NCBI RefSeq assembly: GCF_026072915.1
Contig: NZ_AP025943.1
Span: 930,001 to 994,000 of the forward strand
Source of the DNA: Akkermansia biwaensis
Lineage (GTDB): Bacteria > Verrucomicrobiota > Verrucomicrobiia > Verrucomicrobiales > Akkermansiaceae
Reading direction: 5' to 3'
Length of the DNA stretch: 64,000 bases
Below are positions 53,008-62,014 of this stretch, piece after piece; within the stretch, counting starts at the first letter, position 1, and the number at the start of each line of letters is the position of its first letter. The notes under the pieces are model-generated. The model worked only from the letters and a program-made list of their open reading frames with translations. It was not told the DNA's origin and did no database searches. Both the position numbers and the translations under genes were made by a program.

Positions 53008-54414
53008 ATGCGTCCGCTTCGGATGACCAAGACCCTGACAAGCGGAAATCCCGCCAAATTGATTTTCCTGTTCACCATTCCCCTGCTGATCGGCAACCTG
53101 TTCCAGCAGTTCTACAACATGGCGGACACCCTGATCGTGGGCAGGACGCTGGGTGTGGAAGCCCTGGCCGCCGTAGGCTGCACGGGAGGGCTGATGTTTT
53201 TCATCCTCGGGTTCGTGATCGGGTTCACGGCCGGCCTTGCCATCATCACGGCCCAGCGTTTCGGCGCCGGACGCAAACGGGCCGTGCGGCGCAGTTTTGC
53301 CGTGTGCATCCTCCTAAGCGCGGCGGCAACCGTCCTGCTGACGGCCGTGAGCGTCGTCTTCGCCCGCCCCGTGCTGGAACTGCTGCAAACGCCGCCGGAA
53401 ATTCTGGATGCGGCCCATTCCTACATCATCATTATTTTCTGGGGAATCGGCGCGGCCATGCTGTTCAACCTCCTTTCCAACGTCATCCGCGCCCTGGGGG
53501 ACAGCAGAACCCCTCTCTACTTCCTGGTGCTGGCCTGCGTGCTGAATATCGCCCTGGACCTGGCGCTGATCCTGCGTTTCGGCATGGGGCCCGCCGGGGC
53601 TGCCGTAGCCACGGTCGTTTCCCAGCTGGTTTCCGGGCTGCTCTGCACCATCTACGTGTTCAGGAAGTTTCCCATGCTCCGGCTTACCCGGGCGGACTGG
53701 AACATGAGCCGCCGCTACCTCTGGGCGCATATCCGCCTGGCCCTGCCCATGGGCTTCCAGGCATCCATCATCGCCATAGGCGCCATTCTCGTGCAATTCG
53801 CGCTGAACCGGCTGGGAGCCCAAGCCGTAGCCGCCTTCAGCGCCGCCCAGAAAATCGACATGGTGGCCACGCTGCCCATGATGTCCTTCGGCATCGCGAT
53901 GGCTACTTATGTAGCCCAGAACTACGGAGCCAGGAATCCGCTCCGCATCCGGCAGGGGGTGCTGCAGTGCAGCCTCATGTCCGTAGGATTCAGCATCGCC
54001 GTAGCCGTCGTGAACATCATCTGGGGACCGGAACTCATTCGGCTGTTTGTAGGAACGGGAGAGCGGGAAGTCGTCAGGCTGGCCCAGACCTATTTGAACA
54101 TCAACGCCTCCATGTACTGGGTACTGGCCCTGCTGTTCGTATTCCGCTACACGCTTCAGGGGCTGGGGCAGAGCGTTGTGCCCACCTTTGCGGGCGTCAT
54201 GGAGCTGGCGATGCGCGCCTTTGCCGCCATTATCCTGGCGCGGTACCTGGGTTTTGCCGGGGCCAGCATGGCGAGCCCCGCCGCATGGATCGGTTCCTGC
54301 GTGCCGCTCGCCATTGCCTACTTCTTCACGAGAAAGAGGCTCGCACAGTCCACGAAACAGCCCTTTCCCCCATGCTCCGGGGAAGAACGCGAATCCATAC
54401 GCCAGGCGGCATAA
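53008..54414 (+). CDS. MATE-family multidrug/sodium antiporter
   Basis: The 468-residue protein (ATG at 53008; an ATG five codons later, MTKTLTSGNPAKLI, is an equally good start) has twelve predicted membrane helices in two halves, and the MATE opening NPAKLIFLFTIPLLIGNLFQQFYNMADTLIVGR. The second half repeats the pattern (LRLALPMGFQASIIAIGAILVQ). It exports cationic drugs or metabolites in exchange for Na+ or H+. It is divergent from rpsB and convergent with the frameshifted unknown gene. Confidence 0.9.
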   Translation: MRPLRMTKTLTSGNPAKLIFLFTIPLLIGNLFQQFYNMADTLIVGRTLGVEALAAVGCTGGLMFFILGFVIGFTAGLAIITAQRFGAGRKRAVRRSFAVCILLSAAATVLLTAVSVVFARPVLELLQTPPEILDAAHSYIIIIFWGIGAAMLFNLLSNVIRALGDSRTPLYFLVLACVLNIALDLALILRFGMGPAGAAVATVVSQLVSGLLCTIYVFRKFPMLRLTRADWNMSRRYLWAHIRLALPMGFQASIIAIGAILVQFALNRLGAQAVAAFSAAQKIDMVATLPMMSFGIAMATYVAQNYGARNPLRIRQGVLQCSLMSVGFSIAVAVVNIIWGPELIRLFVGTGEREVVRLAQTYLNINASMYWVLALLFVFRYTLQGLGQSVVPTFAGVMELAMRAFAAIILARYLGFAGASMASPAAWIGSCVPLAIAYFFTRKRLAQSTKQPFPPCSGEERESIRQAA

Positions 54415-54434
54415 CGGCGGGAGGAAAGCCTTCT

Positions 54435-55107
54435 TTACTCCGCAGCATAACGGCGGACAACGCACGGCGTCCACACCACCGGTTCCCCGATGCCCTGAAT
54501 GGCTGCGGTCATGGCGCACACTTCTTCCCAGTCGTTTTCCAGCAATCCGAAGGAATTGAACTTCAGTCCATAACTTTCCTCCACATCTTTGTAAAGGGCA
54601 TTGCACAGCCAGGAATGGAAGGAGCCGCATTCATAACCCAACGATGTCGAAACCCAGGAATTCCCCGCATTCCGGCTCGTCCGCCTGCGGAGCGGCGCCG
54701 CGTTCCCGTTCCACTGCCGCGCGCATGGCCCGGTCATCTTCCCCGGCAAAGGAGATACTGACCAGCTCCAATTCGCGGCCGGAAGAAGACAATAATGAAA
54801 GCACACGGCGGCCTCCCGCCAGAGTGGGAAAATTGTCGGCTACCCAGCAGTCCATGAACTCTTCCGCCGCTTCACGCAGCTGCTGCGCCTCCCGCGGGGA
54901 AAGTCCCATGCTCCGGGGATAATCCTCCTCCGCACGTCCGTACCGACCCCAGTCCATCTCCGGATGAAGGCGGCACAGGCAATCGCTGACGGAAAGAATG
55001 ACGGAAACCGGGAAAAAGCCGGAATCCGGGGGTACATGGAAAGGCTCGATCAGGTAATAGCCGTAGACCTTCAACCCGGCGGGCGGTGTTTTTCCGTTCA
55101 ATTCCAT
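54435..55107 (-). pseudogene. Hypothetical partner of the CbiX-like gene, frameshifted
   Basis: The gene starts at the ATG 55107 (MELNGKTPPAGLKVYGYYL), overlapping the CbiX-like stop by 10 nt, so it was made as a coupled pair. The first frame runs to GEFLGFDIVGL and stops; the sequence continues in another frame as GYECGSFHSWLCNALYKDVEESYG. Dropping one G in the GGG run near 54639-54641 joins them as FDIVGYECGSF, giving a 223-residue protein. No family is recognised; it is rich in Glu and aromatic residues. Whether the indel is real decay or a sequence error cannot be told here. Confidence 0.6.
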
Positions 55108-56351
55108 TGCCAGGGCAATTTCCTGTCTTCTCCGCCTTCCTCTCTGCAGGAGCGGCAAAAATCCACATAGGCTTCCATGGCCCGGCGCTGGTCTGCACTG
55201 AGCAGGGCCGTAGCCTCCAAACCCCATTCCGCGAAATCCTCGGAACACGTTACCTCCATGTAGCTCCACATCCTGCGCCGCAGGTCACAGCACATGAATG
55301 CGGGGACCAGAAAACGGTAGCCCTCCGGATCCGTAAAGCACAGGGCCGTAAAGCAGTGATTCAGCATCGCGGCCGTCAGTTTTGTCCAGTCGTGCCGTTC
55401 ATCACTGGCCGCCAGTCCGCGAAAAACCTCCCCGAATCCCTCCATATCCCTGTAATCCGCCTGGAGCAGCCCTATTCCGTTCCCCAGTTCCACACCGGCA
55501 AATGCCTTGGCGATCTGCTCAATGACGGGGGCCGCTCCTTCGCGCATTGCCCCGTATTCCGGTATCTGTTCCAGTTCCTCCCGCGTCTCTTCAAATTGGC
55601 GCAGATACCATGCCCGGACATCCTCCAGATTCGCCATGTCCGGCCAGTCGGAATTTTTTTCCGCACCTCCTTCCGGCTCCGCCGGCCGGGATGCGTGCTC
55701 CGCCTGCAAATAAAATGTGCCGAAAGGCGGCAGTATCTTCACCTCCTTGCCGAACCTGGCAGCCAGCTCCGGAGAAGGCATGTCCTCCCTCATGTGCTTG
55801 CCTTCCCCGATCAGGAATGGAAGAACAAGCACCTTCTTTCCCTTCAGAGAAGGAAGAACCTCTTCCACGGAAGGAGAAACGCCGAAGTACGCCAGCGCCA
55901 TCTCCGTTCCCTTCGGCAGCCATACTTTTGAATGTTCCAGAAAATCGGACGGTTCCGGGGGCAATTCCCTTCCCGTCACGCCGTGGGCCACCACCAGCAG
56001 GGAAGCGCCCTGCTCCAATTCCTTCTCCAGGGATTTCCACACGCCAAGGTTCCATGTACGCTCCGCTCCCCATACGGGCCGGAATTCCAGAGCCGGGGAC
56101 AAGCCGCGCTCCGCATACAGGGAACGCAGCAATTCCGGCAGGGTTTCCGTCACCGTTCTGCCGGTCTGCATGAAAACGGGATAAACCCAGACCACGCCGT
56201 CGCCGGGAGGAAGCTCCGCAGATTCCAGGTCGCGGAAGGATGCCTGCCAGACAAAGTCGCTCGCTCCCTTCACGCCTTCCGCCACTTTCTGCCGCAGCCG
56301 GGCCCCCGCCTCATCATAGGAGACGCATAACTTGTAAATCTTTCTCGGCAT
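55098..56351 (-). CDS. CbiX-like chelatase-domain protein with unknown C-terminal domain
   Basis: The 417-residue protein has two tandem CbiX/sirohydrochlorin-chelatase-like halves (about residues 1-195). The second keeps both metal-binding His positions, His123 in LLVVAHGV and His186 in FLIGEGKHMREDMP. In the first half the equivalent of the second His is replaced (VFMQTGRTVTETLP). The C-terminal ~200 residues form a helical domain rich in Trp, Arg and Glu that I do not recognise. It may insert Co or Fe into a tetrapyrrole, or have another role; no other cobalamin or heme genes are adjacent. The ATG at 56351 is used; the frame also opens 24 nt upstream. Confidence 0.7.
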   Translation of the reverse strand: MPRKIYKLCVSYDEAGARLRQKVAEGVKGASDFVWQASFRDLESAELPPGDGVVWVYPVFMQTGRTVTETLPELLRSLYAERGLSPALEFRPVWGAERTWNLGVWKSLEKELEQGASLLVVAHGVTGRELPPEPSDFLEHSKVWLPKGTEMALAYFGVSPSVEEVLPSLKGKKVLVLPFLIGEGKHMREDMPSPELAARFGKEVKILPPFGTFYLQAEHASRPAEPEGGAEKNSDWPDMANLEDVRAWYLRQFEETREELEQIPEYGAMREGAAPVIEQIAKAFAGVELGNGIGLLQADYRDMEGFGEVFRGLAASDERHDWTKLTAAMLNHCFTALCFTDPEGYRFLVPAFMCCDLRRRMWSYMEVTCSEDFAEWGLEATALLSADQRRAMEAYVDFCRSCREEGGEDRKLPWQWN

Positions 56352-56688
56352 GTCGGTAAGACCCCGGCGGGGCAATGGCGTTCAGCCCCCGGCGTCATCA
56401 GTGGAACGGGAAGGAGGCGGATGATTCGCCGTTTGTAGCAGAAACGCCGGATTCAGGCAATACCATACCTCTTCTTTCACCTTCCTTCCGTTTCCCGTAT
56501 CCGGTCCCCGGCACACAGGCATGAAAAATCCTGTTATTGCGCACGCCGTCATGGAATTACGCACTCCCGCAAAAAATACTCCGGGCGGGACGGCCCCCGG
56601 AGGCCGAATCTCCCGCCGGAGGCAGGATAGCGGCTTGACCGGAGAGGCCGGAACAGTCATGATAGGGAGACATACAGGTTTCCGTCTT
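56352..56688. other. Divergent intergenic region before kdsA
   Basis: 337 bp between the CbiX-like gene and kdsA. A plus-strand frame opens at 56521 and joins kdsA in frame, but its 56 residues are not family-like. No riboswitch is convincingly present. Confidence 0.5.
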
Positions 56689-57507
56689 ATGTCGTTTTAT
56701 ATTCAATCCGTTGAAATCGGCGGCCCCCGGCCGTTCTACCTTCTGGGCCCCTGCTCCCTGGAATGCGAATCCTTTGTCTGGGAAATGGCCCGCTCCATCA
56801 AGTCCATCGCTGAAAAGATGGACGTGCCGCTGATTTTCAAGGCATCCTACGACAAGGCCAACCGCACCTCCGTCACCTCCTTCCGCGGACCGGGCGTGAA
56901 GGAAGGCTGCCGCATCCTGGCGGAAATAGGGAAAGAACTCAATCTCCCCATCGTCACGGACGTTCACACCGCACAGGAAGCGGAGATAGCCGCCGAATAC
57001 GTGGATCTGCTCCAGATTCCCGCCTTCCTGTGCCGCCAGACGGACTTGCTGGAGGCGTGCGCCAAAAGCGGGCGCGCCGTGAACATCAAGAAAGGCCAGT
57101 TTCTGGCCCCGTGGGATACGGTAAACATTGCGGAAAAAATGAGGGCTTTCGGCTGCGACAGGTTCATGATGTGCGAACGCGGCACCACCTTCGGCTACAA
57201 CAACCTGGTGGTGGACATGCGGTCCCTGTACTGGATGAAGCAGGAAGGCTTCCCCGTAGTATTTGACGCCACGCACGCCGTCCAGCGTCCCGGCGGCCTG
57301 GGCGGGACGACGGGCGGAGACAGCGAACTGGCTCCCGTTCTGGCTTCCGCCGCCATGGCGACGGGCAGCGTTGACGGCGTGTTCATGGAAGTGCACAAGG
57401 ATCCGTCCAAGGCGCTTTCCGACGGTCCCAACCAGATCCCCCTCCACCTGCTTGAAGGCGTGCTGAAACGCCTCCAGGCCATTCATCAGGCAGTCCGGTC
57501 ATGCTGA
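56689..57507 (+). CDS. kdsA: 3-deoxy-8-phosphooctulonate synthase KdsA
   Basis: KdsA condenses phosphoenolpyruvate with arabinose-5-phosphate to give Kdo-8-phosphate for lipopolysaccharide core. The 272-residue TIM-barrel protein has YLLGPCSLE (Cys22), KASYDKANRTS, GTDVHT-like VTDVHTAQEA, RQTDLLEA and NIKKGQFLAPWD. The Cys in GPC marks the metal-dependent class of the family. The ATG at 56689 gives the family start; the ATG at 56521 would add unrelated residues. It overlaps the following LptC-like gene by 7 nt, tying Kdo synthesis to export. Confidence 0.95.
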   Translation: MSFYIQSVEIGGPRPFYLLGPCSLECESFVWEMARSIKSIAEKMDVPLIFKASYDKANRTSVTSFRGPGVKEGCRILAEIGKELNLPIVTDVHTAQEAEIAAEYVDLLQIPAFLCRQTDLLEACAKSGRAVNIKKGQFLAPWDTVNIAEKMRAFGCDRFMMCERGTTFGYNNLVVDMRSLYWMKQEGFPVVFDATHAVQRPGGLGGTTGGDSELAPVLASAAMATGSVDGVFMEVHKDPSKALSDGPNQIPLHLLEGVLKRLQAIHQAVRSC

Positions 57508-57980
57508 AACCATTATCCACATGTGCGCTGGCGTCCTTCATGTTCTGCATGACGGCCTCCGCGGACGCTGCCCTGCCGGAGGAAACTCCGCTGGCCGGGG
57601 TGGATAAGAAAATGCCCATGCTGGAGCTCCTCCCCGTGGGCAGCACGCTGACCAAAGTCAGCGTGACCGAATACGCAGGGCCGCGTCTTTCCCTGCTGAT
57701 GACCGCCTCCAGCATGACGGTGGTCGCTCCCCACGAAGCCGCGGGAAAAACGCTGAACATTTACCTGTATGGGAAAAACAGCCAGGTTACGCACCTGTTT
57801 TCCGGTGACGCCTCCTACTTCCTGGACAGGAAACTGGTCGTCTCGCGCACGGAAACCACCATCCGGGAGGAAAATTTCTCCGCCCGGGGTGCAGGGCTTT
57901 ATCTGGATACGGAAACCAGGCGGGGTATCCTGCTGGGCCCCGGCAAGACCATTATTCACGTAAAAAATCTCAACAAGTAA
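57501..57980 (+). CDS. LptC-like lipopolysaccharide export protein
   Basis: The 159-residue protein begins with a signal-type hydrophobic segment (residues ~8-24) and is predicted beta-rich afterwards, ending ARGAGLYLDTETRRGILLGPGKTII, the pattern of OstA/LptC-type jellyroll strands. It sits between kdsA and an LptA-like gene and before lptB, exactly where LptC is expected. Similarity is by pattern, not by strong motif, so LptC is an inference. It overlaps kdsA by 7 nt and precedes the LptA-like gene by 13 nt. Confidence 0.6.
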   Translation: MLKPLSTCALASFMFCMTASADAALPEETPLAGVDKKMPMLELLPVGSTLTKVSVTEYAGPRLSLLMTASSMTVVAPHEAAGKTLNIYLYGKNSQVTHLFSGDASYFLDRKLVVSRTETTIREENFSARGAGLYLDTETRRGILLGPGKTIIHVKNLNK

Positions 57981-57993
57981 CCGCCACCTTACC

Positions 57994-58926
57994 ATGATCC
58001 GAATTCTCACCGTGCTGGCTCTGGCCGGAGGCTTTGCCTTCGGCGCATCCGACATCCCCTCCCACATCGTCCAGCCTCTGCCCAAGGAGCTGGACCCCAT
58101 GCTTGAACCCGCCTTCCAGCCTCCGGCGAACATCGTTCGCCCCCTGACTGCGGAAGAAACGGCCCAAAGGGAAAAAGACCTGGCTCCCATCCCTTCCGCC
58201 CCCCTGACGGAAGACGGAGAGAAAGCCCTCTCCGCTTCCAATGCCCAGGACGCTGAAGTGGACGAACAACTCAATGGATTCCGGCAGAAATACAATGTTT
58301 CCATTCACGCCACCCCCGCAGAAGTCACGACCGCGCCCGCCGATTCCGCGACCGAGAAAACCGACAAGGGGGCTCCCACGGAAATAACGTACGACGACGG
58401 CCTGTATTTCGACATGGAGCAGGGGCTGCTGGTGTACATGAAAAACGTGCATGTCCGCAATCCGGAATTTTCCCTGGACTGCACCGGCCCTTTGAAAATC
58501 TACCTGCAGTATGTGGAAAAGAAGGGCAAGAAGAAGCCTTCCGACCGCAGGAAGGAAGAAGGAAAGGAAATTGACAAATCCGGCCCCGTGCTGCCCAACG
58601 ACGGCAATTTCGACTTCAATTCCATCAAAAAAGTCACGGCCTCCGGCAACGTCGTGCTGCGTTATACGGACAAAGACGGGAACCTCTGCACGGCAAAGGC
58701 GGAAAAGGCCACTTACGATGCCAATACCGGGGAAATCATTCTGGCGGGCAACTACCCTTCCCTTTCCCGCGGCGGCTCCATCTTTAAGAGCAAAACCAGG
58801 AACGGCTTCATCCGCGTGTACGGAAACGGGAACGTTTACATCCCCCAGGGGGGCGAATCCTCCATCCGGGATCTGGACAAGCAGCTCTCCGAACGGAAAC
58901 AACAAAAACCCGCCCGCAAGCCGTGA
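57994..58926 (+). CDS. LptA/OstA-like periplasmic lipopolysaccharide transport protein
   Basis: The 310-residue secreted protein (signal peptide ending about residue 17, FAFGA) has an N-terminal Pro/Glu-rich stretch and, from about residue 125, OstA-like repeats: DDGLYFDMEQGLLVYMKNVHV, NVVLRYTDKDGNLCTAKAEKATYD and NTGEIILAGNYP. LptA forms the periplasmic bridge for lipopolysaccharide. Length exceeds LptA (~185), mostly through the N-terminal part and a charged Lys/Asp loop. Its last codon overlaps the lptB start (GTGA). Confidence 0.72.
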   Translation: MIRILTVLALAGGFAFGASDIPSHIVQPLPKELDPMLEPAFQPPANIVRPLTAEETAQREKDLAPIPSAPLTEDGEKALSASNAQDAEVDEQLNGFRQKYNVSIHATPAEVTTAPADSATEKTDKGAPTEITYDDGLYFDMEQGLLVYMKNVHVRNPEFSLDCTGPLKIYLQYVEKKGKKKPSDRRKEEGKEIDKSGPVLPNDGNFDFNSIKKVTASGNVVLRYTDKDGNLCTAKAEKATYDANTGEIILAGNYPSLSRGGSIFKSKTRNGFIRVYGNGNVYIPQGGESSIRDLDKQLSERKQQKPARKP

Positions 58927-59669
58927 CCGACTCTTCCTCCCACTATCTGTTGAACGCCGAAGGAATCTGCAAAACCTACAAGACCCGGACCGTCGTGGAC
59001 CAGGTCAGCCTGAACGTGGGCCACGGGGAAATCGTGGGGCTGCTGGGACCGAACGGAGCGGGCAAGACCACCTCCTTTTACATGGTGGCGGGACTAGTGC
59101 GGCCGGATGAAGGCCGCGTGATATTCGCCGGAGAGGACATCACGGAACTACCGATGAACCTGCGCGCCCGGCGCGGCATGGGCTATCTGCCGCAGGAGGA
59201 ATCCATCTTTCGCCGGCTTTCCGTGGAAGACAATCTCATGGCCATTCTCCAGACGCGCAAGGACATGACCGCCAGACAGCAGAAAGACCGCGCCCAGGAA
59301 CTGATGGACCGCTTCGGCATCGCCAAGCTGCGCCGCTCCATGGCCATCCAGCTTTCCGGCGGGGAAAAGCGCCGCCTGACCATAGCGCGCGCCCTGGCGA
59401 CGAATCCGAAACTGCTGATGCTGGACGAACCGTTCAGCGGCGTGGACCCCATCGCCGTTTCCGACATCCAGAAAATTGTCATGGAGCTGAGCGACAGGGA
59501 CGGGCTTTCCATCCTGATTACGGACCACAACGTGCGGGAAACCCTGCACATCGTGGACCGCGCCTACATCCTGTTTGAAGGAAAAGTAATCAAGCACGGC
59601 TCTTCCGAGGAAATCGCCAACGACCCCATCGCCCGCAAGCAGTACCTGGGCGACCAGTTCCGCATGTAA
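58923..59669 (+). CDS. lptB: LptB ATPase of the LPS exporter
   Basis: LptB powers extraction of lipopolysaccharide by LptFG. The 248-residue ATPase has Walker A GPNGAGKTT, signature LSGGEKRRLTIARAL, Walker B MLDEPFSGVDP and the late ITDHNVRETL, typical of LptB. It starts with GTG at 58923, which overlaps the LptA-like stop codon. lptF and lptG are not in this window. Length and order match lptA-lptB neighbourhoods in other Gram-negative bacteria. Confidence 0.94.
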   Translation: MTDSSSHYLLNAEGICKTYKTRTVVDQVSLNVGHGEIVGLLGPNGAGKTTSFYMVAGLVRPDEGRVIFAGEDITELPMNLRARRGMGYLPQEESIFRRLSVEDNLMAILQTRKDMTARQQKDRAQELMDRFGIAKLRRSMAIQLSGGEKRRLTIARALATNPKLLMLDEPFSGVDPIAVSDIQKIVMELSDRDGLSILITDHNVRETLHIVDRAYILFEGKVIKHGSSEEIANDPIARKQYLGDQFRM

Positions 59670-59693
59670 ACCGCACGTTCCGCTTCATCTTCC

Positions 59694-60578
59694 ATGTCCG
59701 CCCCCCAGAACACGATCGCCCTTGTTTTCGACTACGACCAGACCCTGAGCCCGTCCTACATGCAGGACCAGGCCATTTTCCCGGAGTTCGGCATCTCCCC
59801 GGAGGAATTCTGGACCAGGTGCAACGCCACCGGAGAACGGGAAGGATGGGACGGGGAGCTGATCTACATGAAGAGCCTGCTGGACGCTCTTTCCCTGGAC
59901 CGCGTCAGCAATGCGCGGCTGACCCAGCTCGGCGAGCGCCTCACCTTTTATCCCGGACTGCCGGATTTTTTTGAATCGTTCCCGTCCATGACCCTGTCCC
60001 CCCTCCATGCGGACCTGGGCATCAACATTGAATATTACATCATCTCTTCCGGATTGAAGGCTCTGATTGACGGGTCCGCCCTGCGTCCCTACTTCAAGGC
60101 CGTCTTCGGCTGCGAATTCAGCGAGGTGAACGGCCACATCGACTTTCCCAAGCGGGTCATCTCCCACACCACGAAGACGCAGTACCTTTTCCGCATCAAC
60201 AAGGGAATGCTGGACTACGACCAGGACGTAAACGACCACATGCCGGAGGACATGCGCCCGATTCCCTTCGCCAACATGATTTACATCGGGGACGGTCCCA
60301 CGGACGTCCCCTGCTTCACCGTCATGCGCAGAAACGGCGGCCACGCCGTAGCCGTTTACAATCCGGAAGACCAGACCGGGCGCAGTTTCCGCAAATGCTA
60401 CAACCTGGCTTCCAATTCCGACCGCGTGAACTTCATCGCCCCGGCGGACTACAGGCCCGGCAGCCATCTGACCCGCGTGCTGGCCGGCATGGTCACGGAC
60501 ATCGCCAACGGCATCGTTCGCCGCCGGGACCGGGCCTTGGCGGATTCCTGCGTCTCCGCACCCTCCTTTTCCAAATAA
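59694..60578 (+). CDS. HAD-superfamily phosphatase
   Basis: The 294-residue protein has the HAD nucleophile motif FDYDQTLS near residue 14, the motif II-like SSGLKALI, and the Mg-binding [14 protein letters not shown] cap domain lies in between. It is a hydrolase, but the substrate (a small phosphorylated metabolite) is unknown. It lies 24 nt after lptB and 32 nt before mpl. The 60395-60578 overlap with a second frame into mpl is accidental: Mpl homology starts at 60611. Confidence 0.88.
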   Translation: MSAPQNTIALVFDYDQTLSPSYMQDQAIFPEFGISPEEFWTRCNATGEREGWDGELIYMKSLLDALSLDRVSNARLTQLGERLTFYPGLPDFFESFPSMTLSPLHADLGINIEYYIISSGLKALIDGSALRPYFKAVFGCEFSEVNGHIDFPKRVISHTTKTQYLFRINKGMLDYDQDVNDHMPEDMRPIPFANMIYIGDGPTDVPCFTVMRRNGGHAVAVYNPEDQTGRSFRKCYNLASNSDRVNFIAPADYRPGSHLTRVLAGMVTDIANGIVRRRDRALADSCVSAPSFSK

Positions 60579-60610
60579 AACGCATCCAGCGCATTCATTC
60601 CTTACCTGAC

Positions 60611-61993
60611 ATGAACAAGCATTTCCACTTTCTGGGCATCTGCGGCACCGCGATGGGGGCCGTAGCCGCCGCCATGGCGCGCCGGGGCTACACCGTCACC
60701 GGGTCCGACGCCAACGTGTACCCCCCCATGTCCACCTTTCTGGAACAGGAAGGCATCACGCTGTTTGAAGGCTACAGGGCCTCCAACATTCCGGCGGAAG
60801 CGGACGTCATCGTCATCGGCAACGCCATGAGCCGCGGCAACGAGGAAGTGGAAGCCGTGCTTCAGCGCCGCCTGCGCTACCTTTCCCTGCCGGAAACGAT
60901 GAAGGAATACTTCCTGCGCGGCAAGCGCAACTACGTGGTGACCGGAACGCACGGCAAAACCACCACGACCTCCATGCTCGCGTGGCTGATGGAGGATTCC
61001 GGAATGAACCCCAGCTTCATGATCGGCGGCATCGCCCGCAACCTGGGCCGCGGCGGCCGCTTCACGGATTCCGACTTTTCCGTGCTGGAAGGGGACGAAT
61101 ACGACACGGCCTTCTTCGACAAGCGCTCCAAATTCCTGCACTACCTCCCGGAACTCGTAGTCATCAACAACATCGAGTTCGACCACGCGGACATTTACAA
61201 CTCCCTGGAGGAAATCAAGCTCAGCTTCAGGCGCCTGACCCAGATCATCCCCCGCAACGGGCTGGCGCTGGTCAACGCGGACGATCCCAACTGCCTGGAC
61301 GTGGCGAAGGGCGCGCCCTGCCCCGTCAAGACGCTGGGCTTTTCAGACAGTTCCAACATCCGCATCCTGGACGTGGAAACCTCCACAGACGGCAGCCTTT
61401 TCACGTTGGAAGGCACCCGCTATTACGTACCCATGATCGGGGAATTCAACATCCGCAACGCGGCCATGGCCATCGCGGCCGCCCAGTTCGCGGGGCTGAG
61501 CGTCAAGCAGCTTGCGGGTTCCCTGGCCCGGTTTGAGGGCGTCGCGCGCCGGCAGGAAGTCAAGGGAGTTGTGAACGGCATTTCCGTCGTGGACGACTTC
61601 GCGCACCACCCCACGGCCATCAAACAGGCCATCCTGGGTTTGCGCCAGCGTTACCCGGAAGCCCGCATCTGGGCCGTTTTCGAACCGCGCTCCAACACCA
61701 CGCGCCGCAACATCTTCCAGAACGAGCTGGCCTTGGCGCTCGCCACGGCGGACTTCCCCGTGGTCGCCGCCGTGGACCATCCGGACAAGGTGGCGCTGGC
61801 GGATCGCCTGGACCTGCATAAACTTTCCGGCGACCTGGCCGCGCTGGGCAAGGATGCCCTGATCGGCGGCCATGCGCAGGAAATCGTAGCCGCCGTCTGC
61901 AAGAAAGCCCAGCCGGGAGACGTTATTCTGGTTATGAGCAACGGCGGCTTTGAAGGCATCCATTCCAAACTTCTGGAGGCTTTGCAAGACTGA
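60611..61993 (+). CDS. mpl: Mpl: UDP-MurNAc:L-Ala-gamma-D-Glu-meso-DAP ligase
   Basis: Mpl attaches the recovered tripeptide to UDP-MurNAc, recycling peptidoglycan. The 460-residue Mur ligase has the start HFLGICGTAMGAVAAAMARRG, P-loop GTHGKTTTTSM, EGDEYDTAFFDKRSKF and the Mpl-specific VFEPRSNTTRRNIFQ. ATG at 60611 is the family start; open codons upstream to 60395 overlap the phosphatase gene. Its meso-DAP specificity agrees with MurE upstream in the dcw cluster. Confidence 0.94.
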   Translation: MNKHFHFLGICGTAMGAVAAAMARRGYTVTGSDANVYPPMSTFLEQEGITLFEGYRASNIPAEADVIVIGNAMSRGNEEVEAVLQRRLRYLSLPETMKEYFLRGKRNYVVTGTHGKTTTTSMLAWLMEDSGMNPSFMIGGIARNLGRGGRFTDSDFSVLEGDEYDTAFFDKRSKFLHYLPELVVINNIEFDHADIYNSLEEIKLSFRRLTQIIPRNGLALVNADDPNCLDVAKGAPCPVKTLGFSDSSNIRILDVETSTDGSLFTLEGTRYYVPMIGEFNIRNAAMAIAAAQFAGLSVKQLAGSLARFEGVARRQEVKGVVNGISVVDDFAHHPTAIKQAILGLRQRYPEARIWAVFEPRSNTTRRNIFQNELALALATADFPVVAAVDHPDKVALADRLDLHKLSGDLAALGKDALIGGHAQEIVAAVCKKAQPGDVILVMSNGGFEGIHSKLLEALQD

Positions 61994-62014
61994 CCCCTTC
62001 ACCATTCTCCGCCA

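Noticed and set aside
56352-56520. Cobalamin riboswitch upstream of the CbiX-like gene
   Set aside because: A short CCACTG-like stretch is present on the minus strand, but the B12 box and the conserved core order are missing.
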